Shown: positions 18,522-28,147, numbered from the stretch's first letter. The stretch is DNA of 64,000 nucleotides from Izemoplasma sp964435595 (GCA_964435595.1 CAYSZV010000005.1:14742-78741), one strand, 5' to 3'. Numbers and translations: made by a program. The notes: generated by a model not told the origin, from the sequence alone.

Positions 18522-20099
18522 ATGAATAAATGGAATGTAAAAAACCCACTATTGGATCAGACAAGATTAGTGGAAGATATTTATAAACAAAGAGGAGTTT
18601 CAGATTATAAAGAACTTTTCAGTTTAAATGAAGATGATTTGCATGATCCGTATTTATTGAAAGATATGGATAAAGTGGTAAAACGTATTATATTAGCAGT
18701 TAAAAACAAAGAGAGAATCCTAATTTATGGAGACTATGATGTAGATGGTATCACATCAACTTTTATAATGTATAAAGTCATTCAATCTTTAGGTGGACAT
18801 GTTGATTTTGATATTCCAAATCGATTTATCGATGGATACGGATTGAGTACATCGAAGGTATTTGATATTATCAATGATGAGTACAACTTAGTTATAACTG
18901 TTGATAATGGAATCAAATCAATTGAAGAAGCGACGTTATTTAAAGAAAACAATGTTGACTTAATCATTACTGACCATCATGAAAAAGAAATGGAATTGCC
19001 AGATGCATTTGCAATAATTCATACTGACTTAAGTGATTATCCTTTTAAACCGTTAGCAGGAGTTGGTGTTGCTTTCAAAGTAGCACAAGCATTGATTGGT
19101 GATGAAGCATTGGAATATGTAGACATTGCAGCTTTGGGTACAATTGCGGATATGATGCCTCTAATAGAAGAAAATAGGGCAATTGTAAATATAGGACTTG
19201 CTCGTTTACAAAACTCTACAAACTTAGGTTTAAATAAGTTGCTAGACTTTTTAGATATAATTAAACCAAGTGTAAGTGATGTGCAATATAAAATCGCTCC
19301 TAGAATCAATTCTTGTGGCCGAATGAAATCAGCAAAATTAGCAGTTGACCTGTTGAATTCAGAAAGCAACAAAGATGCACTTTTACACATTCGTGAAATT
19401 GAAGAATTAAATAATAGACGAAAAAAATTAACTAAAACTCTTTATAACGAAGCTTTGGAAACGATTGATCAAACCAACAACGCTATTATTATCCATTCAC
19501 CTAAAATGCATGAGGGAGTAATTGGTATTGTTGCCTCTAGATTGGCCAATGAGTTTGGAAAAGTTAGCGTAGTACTGAAAGAAGAAGATTTCACTTATAA
19601 AGGCTCTATTAGAAGTTATAATGGTGTCGACGTCATCAGTATTTTAAGCGAAATTAAGGATTTGCTAATTCGTCATGGTGGTCACCAAAATGCAGCTGGA
19701 CTTGAATTTAAAAAAGAACATCTTGTTTCATTCAAAGAGAGGTTCAACGAACTTCTTCCAAAAGCACAAAAGGTAGCAGAAGCTGAAGCAGAAGGTGTGA
19801 TTGATATTTACAAACTTGGAATCAATCAAATTTCTGATTTGGATCATTATGACTTGAAAGATGCATTGTTTGTCTTTGAAGGAATCGTTCCCCATAGCAA
19901 ATATTTGATTCGTGGCGAGCATACGAAACTTATTATTAGTCATGATATTGAAGCTATATTCTTTAGTAATAAAGCGCTATATCAAAAACTATATAGAAAT
20001 AAAACAGTGAACTTACTAGGAAGACTCGATATTAACACATATCAAGGTCGTAGCAAAAAGCAAATATTAATTGATGATTACGATATTCTAGAAAAATAG
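18522..20099 (+). CDS. recJ: Single-stranded-DNA exonuclease RecJ
   Basis: 5'-3' ssDNA exonuclease of the DHH phosphoesterase superfamily, used in recombination and mismatch repair. Motifs: YGDYDVDGITST, VDNGI, TDHHEKE, and the DHHA1 element HGGHQNAAGLEF. At 525 aa it is compact, without the long C-terminal extension of the ~790-aa B. subtilis protein. ATG 18522 has TTGGAGGT upstream; the frame extends to TTG 18510 inside that site. recJ-apt-rel-dtd is the B. subtilis order. Confidence 0.93.
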   Translation: MNKWNVKNPLLDQTRLVEDIYKQRGVSDYKELFSLNEDDLHDPYLLKDMDKVVKRIILAVKNKERILIYGDYDVDGITSTFIMYKVIQSLGGHVDFDIPNRFIDGYGLSTSKVFDIINDEYNLVITVDNGIKSIEEATLFKENNVDLIITDHHEKEMELPDAFAIIHTDLSDYPFKPLAGVGVAFKVAQALIGDEALEYVDIAALGTIADMMPLIEENRAIVNIGLARLQNSTNLGLNKLLDFLDIIKPSVSDVQYKIAPRINSCGRMKSAKLAVDLLNSESNKDALLHIREIEELNNRRKKLTKTLYNEALETIDQTNNAIIIHSPKMHEGVIGIVASRLANEFGKVSVVLKEEDFTYKGSIRSYNGVDVISILSEIKDLLIRHGGHQNAAGLEFKKEHLVSFKERFNELLPKAQKVAEAEAEGVIDIYKLGINQISDLDHYDLKDALFVFEGIVPHSKYLIRGEHTKLIISHDIEAIFFSNKALYQKLYRNKTVNLLGRLDINTYQGRSKKQILIDDYDILEK

Positions 20100-20118
20100 A
20101 TGAAAAACGATGATTATT

Positions 20119-20127
20119 TGTTATAAT
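20119..20127 (+). promoter_or_regulatory. Extended -10 promoter of apt
   Basis: TGTTATAAT, followed by an AT-rich inverted repeat (AATAAAT / ATTTATT, 20125-20142) in the start-site region. Confidence 0.65.
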
Positions 20128-20167
20128 AAATTATAATTTATTAAATGAAATTGGAGGACAAAATATA

Positions 20168-20680
20168 ATGAATTTAAAAGACTATATCGCAAATGTACCA
20201 AATTTCCCAAAAGAAGGAATTCAATTTAAAGATATTACCCCTTTAATTGGGGATGGAAAAGCATTCCAACATGCGACAGAATTATTCATTGAATTCACAA
20301 AAGAAGTAGGTGCAGACATTATTGTAGGTCCAGACGCTCGTGGGTTCATCTTTGGCTGTCCAGTTGCAACACAACTTGGAATGGGATTTGTTCCTGTTAG
20401 AAAGCCAAACAAACTACCGAGAGAAGTCATTACATATTCATATGATTTAGAGTATGGAAGCAATACTCTATGTTTACATAAAGGTGATATTAAGCCAGGA
20501 CAAAGATGTTTAATCATCGATGATTTACTTGCTACTGGTGGAACCATCGAAGCAACCATAGCATTGGTTGAACAATCTGGTGCAGAAGTTGCTGGAATTG
20601 CATTTTTAATTGAGTTAGAAGGACTCAACGGAAGAGATAAATTAGAAGGATATAACGTGTTATCATTAATGAAATACTAA
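20168..20680 (+). CDS. apt: Adenine phosphoribosyltransferase
   Basis: Salvages adenine to AMP using PRPP. The PRPP-binding loop is LIIDDLLATGGTIEA. ARGFIFGCPVATQLG and the flexible-loop region VRKPNKLPREV are diagnostic for Apt. At 170 aa it is the standard length. It has its own promoter and TTGGAGGA, and lies directly ahead of rel, the usual neighbour in Bacillota. Confidence 0.96.
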   Translation: MNLKDYIANVPNFPKEGIQFKDITPLIGDGKAFQHATELFIEFTKEVGADIIVGPDARGFIFGCPVATQLGMGFVPVRKPNKLPREVITYSYDLEYGSNTLCLHKGDIKPGQRCLIIDDLLATGGTIEATIALVEQSGAEVAGIAFLIELEGLNGRDKLEGYNVLSLMKY

Positions 20681-20692
20681 GGACGTGATATC

Positions 20693-22864
20693 ATGCGTGA
20701 AGCAGATTACTCATTACTAGAATTACAACTAAAAAAATACATAACAAACCAAGAGCATCTTGATACAATCAAAGATGCTTTTCACTATGCAAAAAGAATG
20801 CATGAAGGCCAAATGAGAAGATCTGGTGATCCATATATCGTTCATCCGCTAGACGTAGCAATGACATTATCTGAGTACCATACTGATCCAACCACTATCA
20901 TCGCTGGATTACTACATGATACGATTGAAGATACTGATGCCACATATGAAGACATAAAAGACCTGTTTGGTGAAGAAGTAGCCCTAATTACAGAAGGGGT
21001 TACAAAATTGAAACAATATAAATTTATGGGTCTTGATTTACAAGAGGAAAAAATGGCTGCACAGGCGAAAAATCACCAGCGAATGTTACTTGCAATGAGC
21101 AAGGATATTCGTGTTATTATCGTTAAATTAGCAGATCGTTTAAACAATATTCGTACCTTGAAATCAATGCCAGATGACAAACAAGTTTCAATTGCTCGTG
21201 AGACTATGGAAATCTATGCCCCTCTAGCTCATAGACTTGGGATGTATGTATTAAAGGCAGAACTAGAAGATACATCTTTCAAATATATTCAGCCAGATAA
21301 ATACGTAAGGATTGCTAAATTAATTAGTGATACCAAATCAAGTAGGGAACAGGATCTTGCTTTGATGCAAACAAACCTACAATATTTACTTTCAGAAAAC
21401 AATGTAAAAAGTGATGTCAAAGGACGTATTAAAAACATCTATTCCGTACATAAAAAAATGGTAGACAGAAGCAAAGACTTTGAAGATATCTTTGATTTGC
21501 TTGCTTTACGCGTCATTGTCGATGATGTTGAAAGTTGTTATAGAACAATCGGAATCATCCATTCAAAATGGACTCCAATTCCAAATAGGTTTAAAGATTA
21601 CATTGCTATGCCAAAGCCTAACTTATACCAATCATTGCATACATCCGTAATTGCAAATGGAAAAGTTTATGAATTCCAAATTCGTACAGTAGAAATGGAT
21701 TCGATTGCTGAATACGGTGTTGCAGCTCACTGGGCATATAAAGAATCTGGTAAAAAAATTCAAATGACAGATGAAGTATCAAAGAAACTAAAATGGTATG
21801 GAGACCTCATTAAATTTACAAAAGAATCAGATGATGACAACGAAGTACTAAATCTTCTTCGTGAAGACATTTTCAATTCAAATGTCTATGTCTTTACACC
21901 TGATGGAGATATTATTGATTTACCAAAAGGAGCAACCCCACTTGATTTCGCATTCCGAATCCATACACAAGTAGGAATCAAAACAATTGGTGCAATTGTA
22001 AATGGGAAAATCGTTCCACTTGACTATGTTTTAAAAACTGGTGATATCATCAACATGAAGACTTCGAAAAACTCTTTTGGGCCAAATGATAACTGGCTCA
22101 AAATTGTAAAGACTTCGAATGCCAGATCTAAAATTAAAAACTACCTAAATAAACGAAGAAGAAGTGTTCTAATTGAAATGGGAAAAGAAGATTTCAATCG
22201 AGAATTAAATGCTCGAAAAGAGTCTGTAAAACTTACCGATAAGAAAATCGCTGAATTATTCACTAAAAAGGGTGCCAATTCAATCGATGATTTGTATTAT
22301 GAAATTGGGAAAAATACCATTTCTCCTGGTAGTGCAGTGAATGCCTTGATTGGTAACAAAGAATATTCAGAAGAACAACTTATTCAAAAAATCAATGATT
22401 CAATTTATTTAGATAATAAATCGGATTCAAATATTATTGTAGAAGGTATCGCAAATCCTTCTATTAAATTAAGCAATTGTTGTAGTCCAATTCCTGGAGA
22501 TCGTATTACTGGATACATCTCAAAAGGTTCAGGTATAGCCGTTCATAGAACCAAATGTAATAATCTTCAGTCGTTAGATGAAAACAGATATATTGAAGTA
22601 TTCTGGGGATCAGACACATCAAAATTATATACTGTTAACATTAGAATTATTGTTTCCAACCGAGACAACGTATTGGCTGAAATCATTAACACAATTACAT
22701 CATCAAGAGGAAAAGTAACACAAGTTGCAGCTTCTACAAACAAACGTCTTGAAGGAGTTGTGAAAGTAAAAGTTTCTGTTCATGATAAAAATGAATTGCA
22801 AAATATCATTGTAAATCTACAAAAAATTTCTGATGTCTATTCGATTGAAAGGATGATGAAATAA
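20693..22864 (+). CDS. rel: Bifunctional (p)ppGpp synthetase/hydrolase (Rel/RelA-SpoT)
   Basis: Makes and degrades the alarmone (p)ppGpp. The N-terminal HD hydrolase domain has HEGQMRRSGDPYIVHP and HDTIEDT. The RFKD signature in the synthetase (RFKDYIAMPKPNLYQSLHT) marks a bifunctional long RSH. TGS follows at about 390-450 (NVYVFTPDGDIIDLPKGAT), then a CC/zinc-finger region (NCCSPIPGD) and a C-terminal ACT domain. Length is 723 aa. It is coupled to dtd by TAATG. Confidence 0.95.
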   Translation: MREADYSLLELQLKKYITNQEHLDTIKDAFHYAKRMHEGQMRRSGDPYIVHPLDVAMTLSEYHTDPTTIIAGLLHDTIEDTDATYEDIKDLFGEEVALITEGVTKLKQYKFMGLDLQEEKMAAQAKNHQRMLLAMSKDIRVIIVKLADRLNNIRTLKSMPDDKQVSIARETMEIYAPLAHRLGMYVLKAELEDTSFKYIQPDKYVRIAKLISDTKSSREQDLALMQTNLQYLLSENNVKSDVKGRIKNIYSVHKKMVDRSKDFEDIFDLLALRVIVDDVESCYRTIGIIHSKWTPIPNRFKDYIAMPKPNLYQSLHTSVIANGKVYEFQIRTVEMDSIAEYGVAAHWAYKESGKKIQMTDEVSKKLKWYGDLIKFTKESDDDNEVLNLLREDIFNSNVYVFTPDGDIIDLPKGATPLDFAFRIHTQVGIKTIGAIVNGKIVPLDYVLKTGDIINMKTSKNSFGPNDNWLKIVKTSNARSKIKNYLNKRRRSVLIEMGKEDFNRELNARKESVKLTDKKIAELFTKKGANSIDDLYYEIGKNTISPGSAVNALIGNKEYSEEQLIQKINDSIYLDNKSDSNIIVEGIANPSIKLSNCCSPIPGDRITGYISKGSGIAVHRTKCNNLQSLDENRYIEVFWGSDTSKLYTVNIRIIVSNRDNVLAEIINTITSSRGKVTQVAASTNKRLEGVVKVKVSVHDKNELQNIIVNLQKISDVYSIERMMK

Positions 22865-23304
22865 TGAAAGTAGTTGTCCAAAGAGTAAAAGAAGCATCTT
22901 GTACTGTTAATAATGAAATAATCAGCAAGATCCAAGATGGTCTATTATTACTAGTCGGATTCACCCATGATGATACAATTGAAGACGTTCATTTTTTAGC
23001 AAAGAAAATTGCTAATTTACGGATTTTCGAAGATGATAACCAACGAATGAATAAAAGTATATTAGACATGAATTATGAGATATTAAGTATTTCACAATTC
23101 ACCTTATATGGAGATACAAGAAAGGGCAATCGACCATCGTTTATTGATGCTATGAAGCCGAATAAAGCAAAGCATTTATATGAACAATTATCATCAATAT
23201 TAACAAATGTTTATGGTATTAAAACCTATAATGGAGTGTTTGGTGAAATGATGGATATTGGACTAATTAATAGTGGTCCTGTTACGATTGAATTAGAAAA
23301 ATGA
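22864..23304 (+). CDS. dtd: D-aminoacyl-tRNA deacylase
   Basis: Hydrolyses D-amino acids (and glycine mischarged on tRNA-Ala) from tRNA. Signature SISQFTLYGDTRKGNRPSF and the C-terminal NSGPVTIELE (Gly-Pro cross-subunit motif). At 146 aa it is typical. It starts on the rel stop codon and overlaps the following GNAT gene by ATGA. Confidence 0.95.
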   Translation: MKVVVQRVKEASCTVNNEIISKIQDGLLLLVGFTHDDTIEDVHFLAKKIANLRIFEDDNQRMNKSILDMNYEILSISQFTLYGDTRKGNRPSFIDAMKPNKAKHLYEQLSSILTNVYGIKTYNGVFGEMMDIGLINSGPVTIELEK

Positions 23305-24104
23305 TACGAAAATTAACACAAGCAGATGAACAATCTGTTTTGACATATTTATACCAAGAGCCACAAATTAACCTATTTATTATTGGAGACATTGAAAACT
23401 TTGGGTTCCATGTTGATTTTCAAGAAGTGTATGGGGAATTTAATGGAGAGAGATATCTATCAGTGTTGCTTCGATACAAAGAGAATATCATCTATTATAG
23501 TCATGATATCAAATTCAATACCGATTGGCTTTCGATTATTGAAGCGATGAAGTTTGATTTTATATCAGGTAAAAAAGCTTTAACTGATTTGCTTTACCCC
23601 TACTTTTCTAACTTCAAAGAAAAGACAATGTACTTCGCAGAAGCAACCAGTTTGGATCCTTCTTTCCAAGTAGACCATACTATGGTAAAAGTAGCAAAAT
23701 CTAGAGAAGAATATGGCCAAATTTTTGATTTGTTAATTAGAATCGAAGAATTTGACAGTATGAAAACCGCTCAAAGAGAATCATATATTAATGATAGAAT
23801 GCGTGACTCAAGAAGCAATTCTATGCAGGTTATGATTGTTGAAGATGATGTTTGTGTTTCAACAGCAGCAACAGTAGCTGATACAAACAAAAGTGCAATG
23901 ATTGTTGCTGTAGCGACGGATATTACAGCTAGAAATAAAGGATATGCATCAAAGGTTATGATTGCATTGATGGATGAATACATCAATACAAGAAAGAAAT
24001 CTCTATGTCTGTTTTTTGATAATCCGAAGGCAGGTAAAATCTACCATAGACTAGGATTCAAAGATATGGATCAATGGGTAATGTTAGTAAGAAAGAGTGA
24101 TTAA
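23301..24104 (+). CDS. GNAT-family N-acetyltransferase
   Basis: 267 aa with an N-terminal domain (QPEQINLFIIGD-like opening QEPQINLFIIGDIENFG) and a C-terminal GNAT fold with the acetyl-CoA loop region VATDITARNKGYASKVM and the closing FFDNPKAGKIYHRLGF. The substrate cannot be read from sequence. ATGA overlap with dtd places it in the rel operon, where B. subtilis has a different gene (yrvJ) before hisS. Confidence 0.8.
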   Translation: MIRKLTQADEQSVLTYLYQEPQINLFIIGDIENFGFHVDFQEVYGEFNGERYLSVLLRYKENIIYYSHDIKFNTDWLSIIEAMKFDFISGKKALTDLLYPYFSNFKEKTMYFAEATSLDPSFQVDHTMVKVAKSREEYGQIFDLLIRIEEFDSMKTAQRESYINDRMRDSRSNSMQVMIVEDDVCVSTAATVADTNKSAMIVAVATDITARNKGYASKVMIALMDEYINTRKKSLCLFFDNPKAGKIYHRLGFKDMDQWVMLVRKSD

Positions 24105-24105
24105 T

Positions 24106-24699
24106 ATGGTATTGTTACCAGTACTTGAAACAAAAAGACTATTCTTAAGACCCGTAACAAAAGAAGATGCGCCAAGTGTATTTGCGTATGCAAAACATCC
24201 TGAGGTAGGACCAAATGCTGGATGGAAACCTCACGAAGATATCAGTGAATCAGAGCGTTTCATTGATTATTGCATCAAAAAAAGAGATTTTGGACAACCA
24301 GGAAATTACGCAATTATATTAAAAAGTGAAGACAAAATGATTGGTACTATTGAAGTCCATTCATATAAAGAACACAAAGGTGAGATAGGCTTTGTCTTAC
24401 ATCCCGATTATTGGAATCAAGGAATTATGACAGAAGCCGCTAAAATGGTGATTGTCTATGCTTTTGAAATCCTTCAATTAGAACGATTGAGTTACAATCA
24501 TTTCCTAGGTAATGAACGTAGCAAAAGAGTTTGTGAAAAACTTCAATTTCAGTTTGAAGGAGTATTACGTAAAAAGTTCAAACGCTATGATGGAGTGGCA
24601 ATTGATGAAGCAGTATACAGCATCATCGATACCGACTATTTTTCAAAAAAATTAACCTGGCTGAAATCATTTCGAAATGAGATTGATAGGCTTCGTTAA
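24106..24699 (+). CDS. RimJ/RimL-type GNAT acetyltransferase
   Basis: 197 aa. Opens LETKRLFLRPVTKEDAPSVF, the usual start of RimL/RimJ-like proteins, with an acetyl-CoA segment FVLHPDYWNQGIMTEA and NERSKRVCEKLQF, FEGVLRKKF near the end. It probably acetylates a protein N-terminus or small amine; the target is unknown. ATG 24106 is one base after the upstream stop. It is last in the unit before the hisS leader; no terminator is evident. Confidence 0.85.
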   Translation: MVLLPVLETKRLFLRPVTKEDAPSVFAYAKHPEVGPNAGWKPHEDISESERFIDYCIKKRDFGQPGNYAIILKSEDKMIGTIEVHSYKEHKGEIGFVLHPDYWNQGIMTEAAKMVIVYAFEILQLERLSYNHFLGNERSKRVCEKLQFQFEGVLRKKFKRYDGVAIDEAVYSIIDTDYFSKKLTWLKSFRNEIDRLR

Positions 24700-24718
24700 A
24701 GAAAAAAATGAACATTAA

Positions 24719-24747
24719 TTGACTATACTATTTAATAATAGTATAAT
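24719..24747 (+). promoter_or_regulatory. Sigma-A promoter of hisS-aspS
   Basis: TTGACT at 24719-24724, spacer of exactly 17, TATAAT at 24742-24747. One of the best promoters in the window; the predicted start near 24754 heads the T-box leader. Confidence 0.85.
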
Positions 24748-24753
24748 CATATC

Positions 24754-24979
24754 CGTAAACCGTTGATAAAGAGATTTATGAGGATTTGTATTTTAGAGAG
24801 GATATGCTTGGTGAAAATATCTATACATCTAATTAAAGGACACTTTGGAGGGTATTGCTGAAATAAGTAGGCAATAACGTATCTCTGCGTTAAAGAGTTG
24901 AGAGCTAGAGTAATCTAGAACAAAGGTGGTACCGCGGAATATTTTCGTCCTTAAGCAGTCGTGTTTAAGGACGTTTTTT
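24754..24979 (+). promoter_or_regulatory. T-box riboswitch of hisS-aspS
   Basis: tRNA-sensing leader. The T-box itself, AAAGGTGGTACCGCGG, is at 24922-24937. The terminator CGTCCTTAA / TTAAGGACG plus six T is at 24946-24979. Stem I includes GATAT / ATATC closing a GCTTGGTGAAA apical loop; smaller stems are ATTGC / GCAAT and AACG / CGTT. On the 3' side of the specifier loop the sequence is GGACACTTT. It contains CAC (24841-24843, His) overlapping GAC (24839-24841, Asp), fitting a leader in front of hisS-aspS. Uncharged tRNA would stabilise the antiterminator. Confidence 0.93.
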
Positions 24980-24998
24980 AATAAAAGGAGTGAATACT

Positions 24999-26342
24999 AT
25001 GATTCAAAGAATGAAAGGTACATATGATTTGTTACCTGAAGAAACAAGAAAATGGCAAGCATTGGAGAAAGTGATTCGTAATGTAAGTAAAATTTACAAC
25101 TACGAAGAGATAAGAACACCATTATTTGAAAGCACAGATCTATTCCACAGAAGCGTGGGAGAAGAAACAGATATCGTTAGCAAGGAAACATACGATTTTA
25201 TTGATCGAGGGAAACGAAGTAATACGCTTCGTCCTGAGGGAACAGCTGGTGTAGTGAGAAGTTACATTGAAAACAAACTCTACGCAGACAAAATCCCAGT
25301 TAAGAAACTATATTACATGGGACCAATGTTCCGATATGAACGTCCACAAAAAGGAAGATATCGTCAATTTGCTCAGTTTGGTGTTGAAGCATTTGGTAGT
25401 AATTCTCCTATGTTGGATGCGGAAGTAATTGCCTATGCAGTATCAGTGTTAAAAGGGCTAAAAATCAAAGATGTTACAGTACACTTAAACAGCATCGGTG
25501 ATGAAGAAAGTAAAGCACAATATAAAGAAGCATTGGTTTCTTACTTAAGCGATAAAATAGATACATTGTGTCACGACTGTAACAATCGTTTTGTAACAAA
25601 TCCTTTGCGTATTTTAGATTGTAAAATTGATGGTGGAAGCCAAACACTTATGAACGCACCAAAGCCAATTGATTATTTGACAGAATCTGCCAAAAAACAT
25701 TTTGAAGATACCCTTAAATTCTTAGATTCAATGGGTGTAAAATATGTGATTGATCATAGTTTAGTACGTGGATTAGATTATTATACTCACACTGTCTTTG
25801 AGTTGAAAGCAAACCTAAAATCATTAGGAGCTCAGAATACTTTATGTGGTGGGGGAAGATATAATAAACTTGTAAACCAACTAGGTGGACCTATGGTTCC
25901 AGGAATCGGATTTGCTTTTGGTATGGAACGTTTGATGTATGCTTTGGAATCGATCGACTTCAAAGGAGATCCGCAATACTTACATTTATATATGATGGTA
26001 TTGGGTGATGACCAAAAAGAAGAGGGATTGAAGTTATTAAATAGATGCCGTTTAGGTGGATTGATGTCAGATATTGATTTCTTAGATAAATCAATGAAAG
26101 CTCAATTCAAATTAAGTGCAAATTTAAACGCTAGATTTGTCGCAATCTATGGAGAACAAGAACACCTAAATGGTGTAATTAACTTAAAAGACCAAGAAAC
26201 AGGAAATGAAGTAACAATCGAAAAAGACTNNNNNNNNNNNNNNNNNNNNNNNNNNNGTTCAGAAGACAGCTGTGATAATTGTGGAGAAGAAACAGATGGT
26301 TCGTGCTGTTCTGATGGAGAATGCACGTGTGGAGGAGACTAA
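24999..26342 (+). CDS. hisS: Histidyl-tRNA synthetase with cysteine-rich C-terminal tail (assembly gap inside)
   Basis: Class II synthetase charging tRNA-His. MKGTYDLLPEE start, motif 2 in GPMFRYERPQKGRYRQF, histidine-binding LVRGLDYYTHTVFE, motif 3 GIGFAFGMERL. The anticodon domain reaches VINLKDQETGNEVTIEKD, where HisRS normally has about ten residues left. A 27-N run (26230-26256) follows, then an in-frame tail of 27 residues with six Cys and nine acidic residues before TAA. ATG 24999 has AAAGGAGTG upstream; the frame reaches GTG 24990. The tail's last codons form the RBS of aspS. Confidence 0.93.
   Translation: MIQRMKGTYDLLPEETRKWQALEKVIRNVSKIYNYEEIRTPLFESTDLFHRSVGEETDIVSKETYDFIDRGKRSNTLRPEGTAGVVRSYIENKLYADKIPVKKLYYMGPMFRYERPQKGRYRQFAQFGVEAFGSNSPMLDAEVIAYAVSVLKGLKIKDVTVHLNSIGDEESKAQYKEALVSYLSDKIDTLCHDCNNRFVTNPLRILDCKIDGGSQTLMNAPKPIDYLTESAKKHFEDTLKFLDSMGVKYVIDHSLVRGLDYYTHTVFELKANLKSLGAQNTLCGGGRYNKLVNQLGGPMVPGIGFAFGMERLMYALESIDFKGDPQYLHLYMMVLGDDQKEEGLKLLNRCRLGGLMSDIDFLDKSMKAQFKLSANLNARFVAIYGEQEHLNGVINLKDQETGNEVTIEKDXXXXXXXXXXSEDSCDNCGEETDGSCCSDGECTCGGD
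26230..26256. other. Assembly gap (27 N) near the end of hisS
   Basis: Twenty-seven N, unlike the three 10-N gaps. The frame on either side is open, but continuity across it is not demonstrated by sequence. Confidence 0.95.
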
Positions 26343-26343
26343 C

Positions 26344-28092
26344 ATGAAAAGAACACATAATAACGGAGCATTAAGATTAGAAAACGTCAATCAGCAAGTT
26401 GTCTTAAAAGGATGGGTAGCAAAAAAAAGAGACCTTGGTGGTCTTGTATTCATTGATTTAAGAGACAAAGAGGGAATTACTCAATTGGCCTTTAGTCCAG
26501 AATCTCCACTATATAAAAAAACATTAGAAATCAAAAGTGAATATGTTCTAGAAGTACAAGGTACTGTAGTAGAGCGTAGTAGTAAAAACAAAAATATCCC
26601 AACAGGAGATATTGAAGTAGAAGTATCAGAATTAACTGTATTAAATACAAGTGAACTTCCTCCAATCTATATTACTGATGACTTAGATGCCTTAGAAGAA
26701 ACACGTTTAAAATACAGATATTTAGATTTGAGAAGACCTATTTTACAAAAGAACTTTGTCACACGACACAAAGCAGCTCATGCGGTAAGAACGTTCTTAA
26801 ATGATGAAGGATTCTTAGATTTTGAAACACCAATTTTAACCAAATCCACTCCTGAAGGTGCAAGAGATTATCTCGTTCCATCAAGAATCAATGGTGGAGA
26901 ATTTTATGCATTGCCACAATCACCTCAAATCTTTAAACAGTTGTTAATGGTAGCTGGATTTGAAAAATACTATCAATTAGCAAAATGTTTTAGAGATGAA
27001 GATTTAAGGAGTGATCGCCAACCTGAATTTACACAAATTGATATTGAAACTTCATTTATGACACAAGATGAAATTCTTGATGTGTCAGAACGTTTGATTA
27101 AATATGTAATGAAAGAAGTGAAAGGAATTGAATTATCAGATCCATTCCCGCGCATTACTTTTGCGGAAGCAATGGATAAATATGGTATAGATAAGCCGGA
27201 TACTCGTTTTGAAATGTTATTGACAAACGTAACAGATATTGCTAAAGAAACATCATTTGGTGTGTTTACTTCAAATATTGAAAACGGTGGAATTGTAAAA
27301 GCAATCAATGTTAAAAACGAAGCATCAAATTATTCAAGAAAAAACATTGATAAGCTAACGGATTTCGTTAAAAAATTCAAAGCAAGAGGACTTGCTTTCT
27401 TGAAATTTACGGATGGAGTACTTGCAGGAAGTATTGCAAAATTCTTTACCGAAGGACAACAAAATCTTTTAATTGAACGATTAAATGTTCAAGAAAATGA
27501 CTTGTTATTATTTGTTTCAGATAAAGAAGAAGTTGTCCATCAATCTTTAGGACAATTACGTAATAAATTGGCTAGAGAACTGAACTTATACAGTGATGAT
27601 GACTATGACTTCACATGGGTAATTGATTGGCCAATGTTTGAATACAGAGAAGAACAAGGTCGTTATTTCTCATTACATCATCCTTTTACTAGAGTGCAAG
27701 ATCAAGATTTACATTTGCTTGATACTGACCCAGGAAAAGCACTTGCTTATTGCTATGACCTGGTTGTCCAAGGACAAGAATTAGGTGGTGGAAGTGTACG
27801 TATTCATGAAACAGCATTGCAAAACAAAGTATTTGATATATTAGGTATTTCCAAAGAAGAACAAGATTTAAAATTCGGATTTTTACTTGATGCATTAAAA
27901 TACGGAACACCACCACATGGTGGGATTGCGTTTGGGTTTGATCGATTGATTATGTTACTTGTTCACACAGAAAACATTCGAGACGTAGTAGCATTCCCTA
28001 AGACAAACAGTGCACAGTGTATTTTAACATCAGCACCGAGTCCTGTAGCAGATGAACAATTGACTGAATTGTCTATTAAAACACTTAAATAA
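26344..28092 (+). CDS. aspS: Aspartyl-tRNA synthetase
   Basis: Class II synthetase for tRNA-Asp. The OB-fold anticodon domain is at residues 1-110, motif 2 in YQLAKCFRDEDLRSDRQPEF, and motif 3 in GGIAFGFDRLIMLL. The bacterial insertion (GAD) domain lies at about 290-410. Length is 582 aa from ATG 26344, with TGGAGGAGA upstream. An upstream open extension to 26272 is not conserved sequence. Two bases from the hisS stop, it shares the T-box. Confidence 0.96.
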   Translation: MKRTHNNGALRLENVNQQVVLKGWVAKKRDLGGLVFIDLRDKEGITQLAFSPESPLYKKTLEIKSEYVLEVQGTVVERSSKNKNIPTGDIEVEVSELTVLNTSELPPIYITDDLDALEETRLKYRYLDLRRPILQKNFVTRHKAAHAVRTFLNDEGFLDFETPILTKSTPEGARDYLVPSRINGGEFYALPQSPQIFKQLLMVAGFEKYYQLAKCFRDEDLRSDRQPEFTQIDIETSFMTQDEILDVSERLIKYVMKEVKGIELSDPFPRITFAEAMDKYGIDKPDTRFEMLLTNVTDIAKETSFGVFTSNIENGGIVKAINVKNEASNYSRKNIDKLTDFVKKFKARGLAFLKFTDGVLAGSIAKFFTEGQQNLLIERLNVQENDLLLFVSDKEEVVHQSLGQLRNKLARELNLYSDDDYDFTWVIDWPMFEYREEQGRYFSLHHPFTRVQDQDLHLLDTDPGKALAYCYDLVVQGQELGGGSVRIHETALQNKVFDILGISKEEQDLKFGFLLDALKYGTPPHGGIAFGFDRLIMLLVHTENIRDVVAFPKTNSAQCILTSAPSPVADEQLTELSIKTLK

Positions 28093-28112
28093 TTTTAATT
28101 ATTTATAATATA

Positions 28113-28121
28113 TGTTATAAT
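28113..28121 (+). promoter_or_regulatory. Extended -10 promoter of the AI-2E-type permease
   Basis: TGTTATAAT 26 bases upstream of ATG 28148; no clear -35. Confidence 0.65.
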
Positions 28122-28147
28122 AAGCAAAGATTGAAGGGTGTGATACC

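Noticed and set aside
26272..26343. N-terminal extension of aspS
   Set aside because: The residues do not resemble AspRS, and ATG 26344 has an ideal RBS. The same DNA in another frame gives the HisRS tail.
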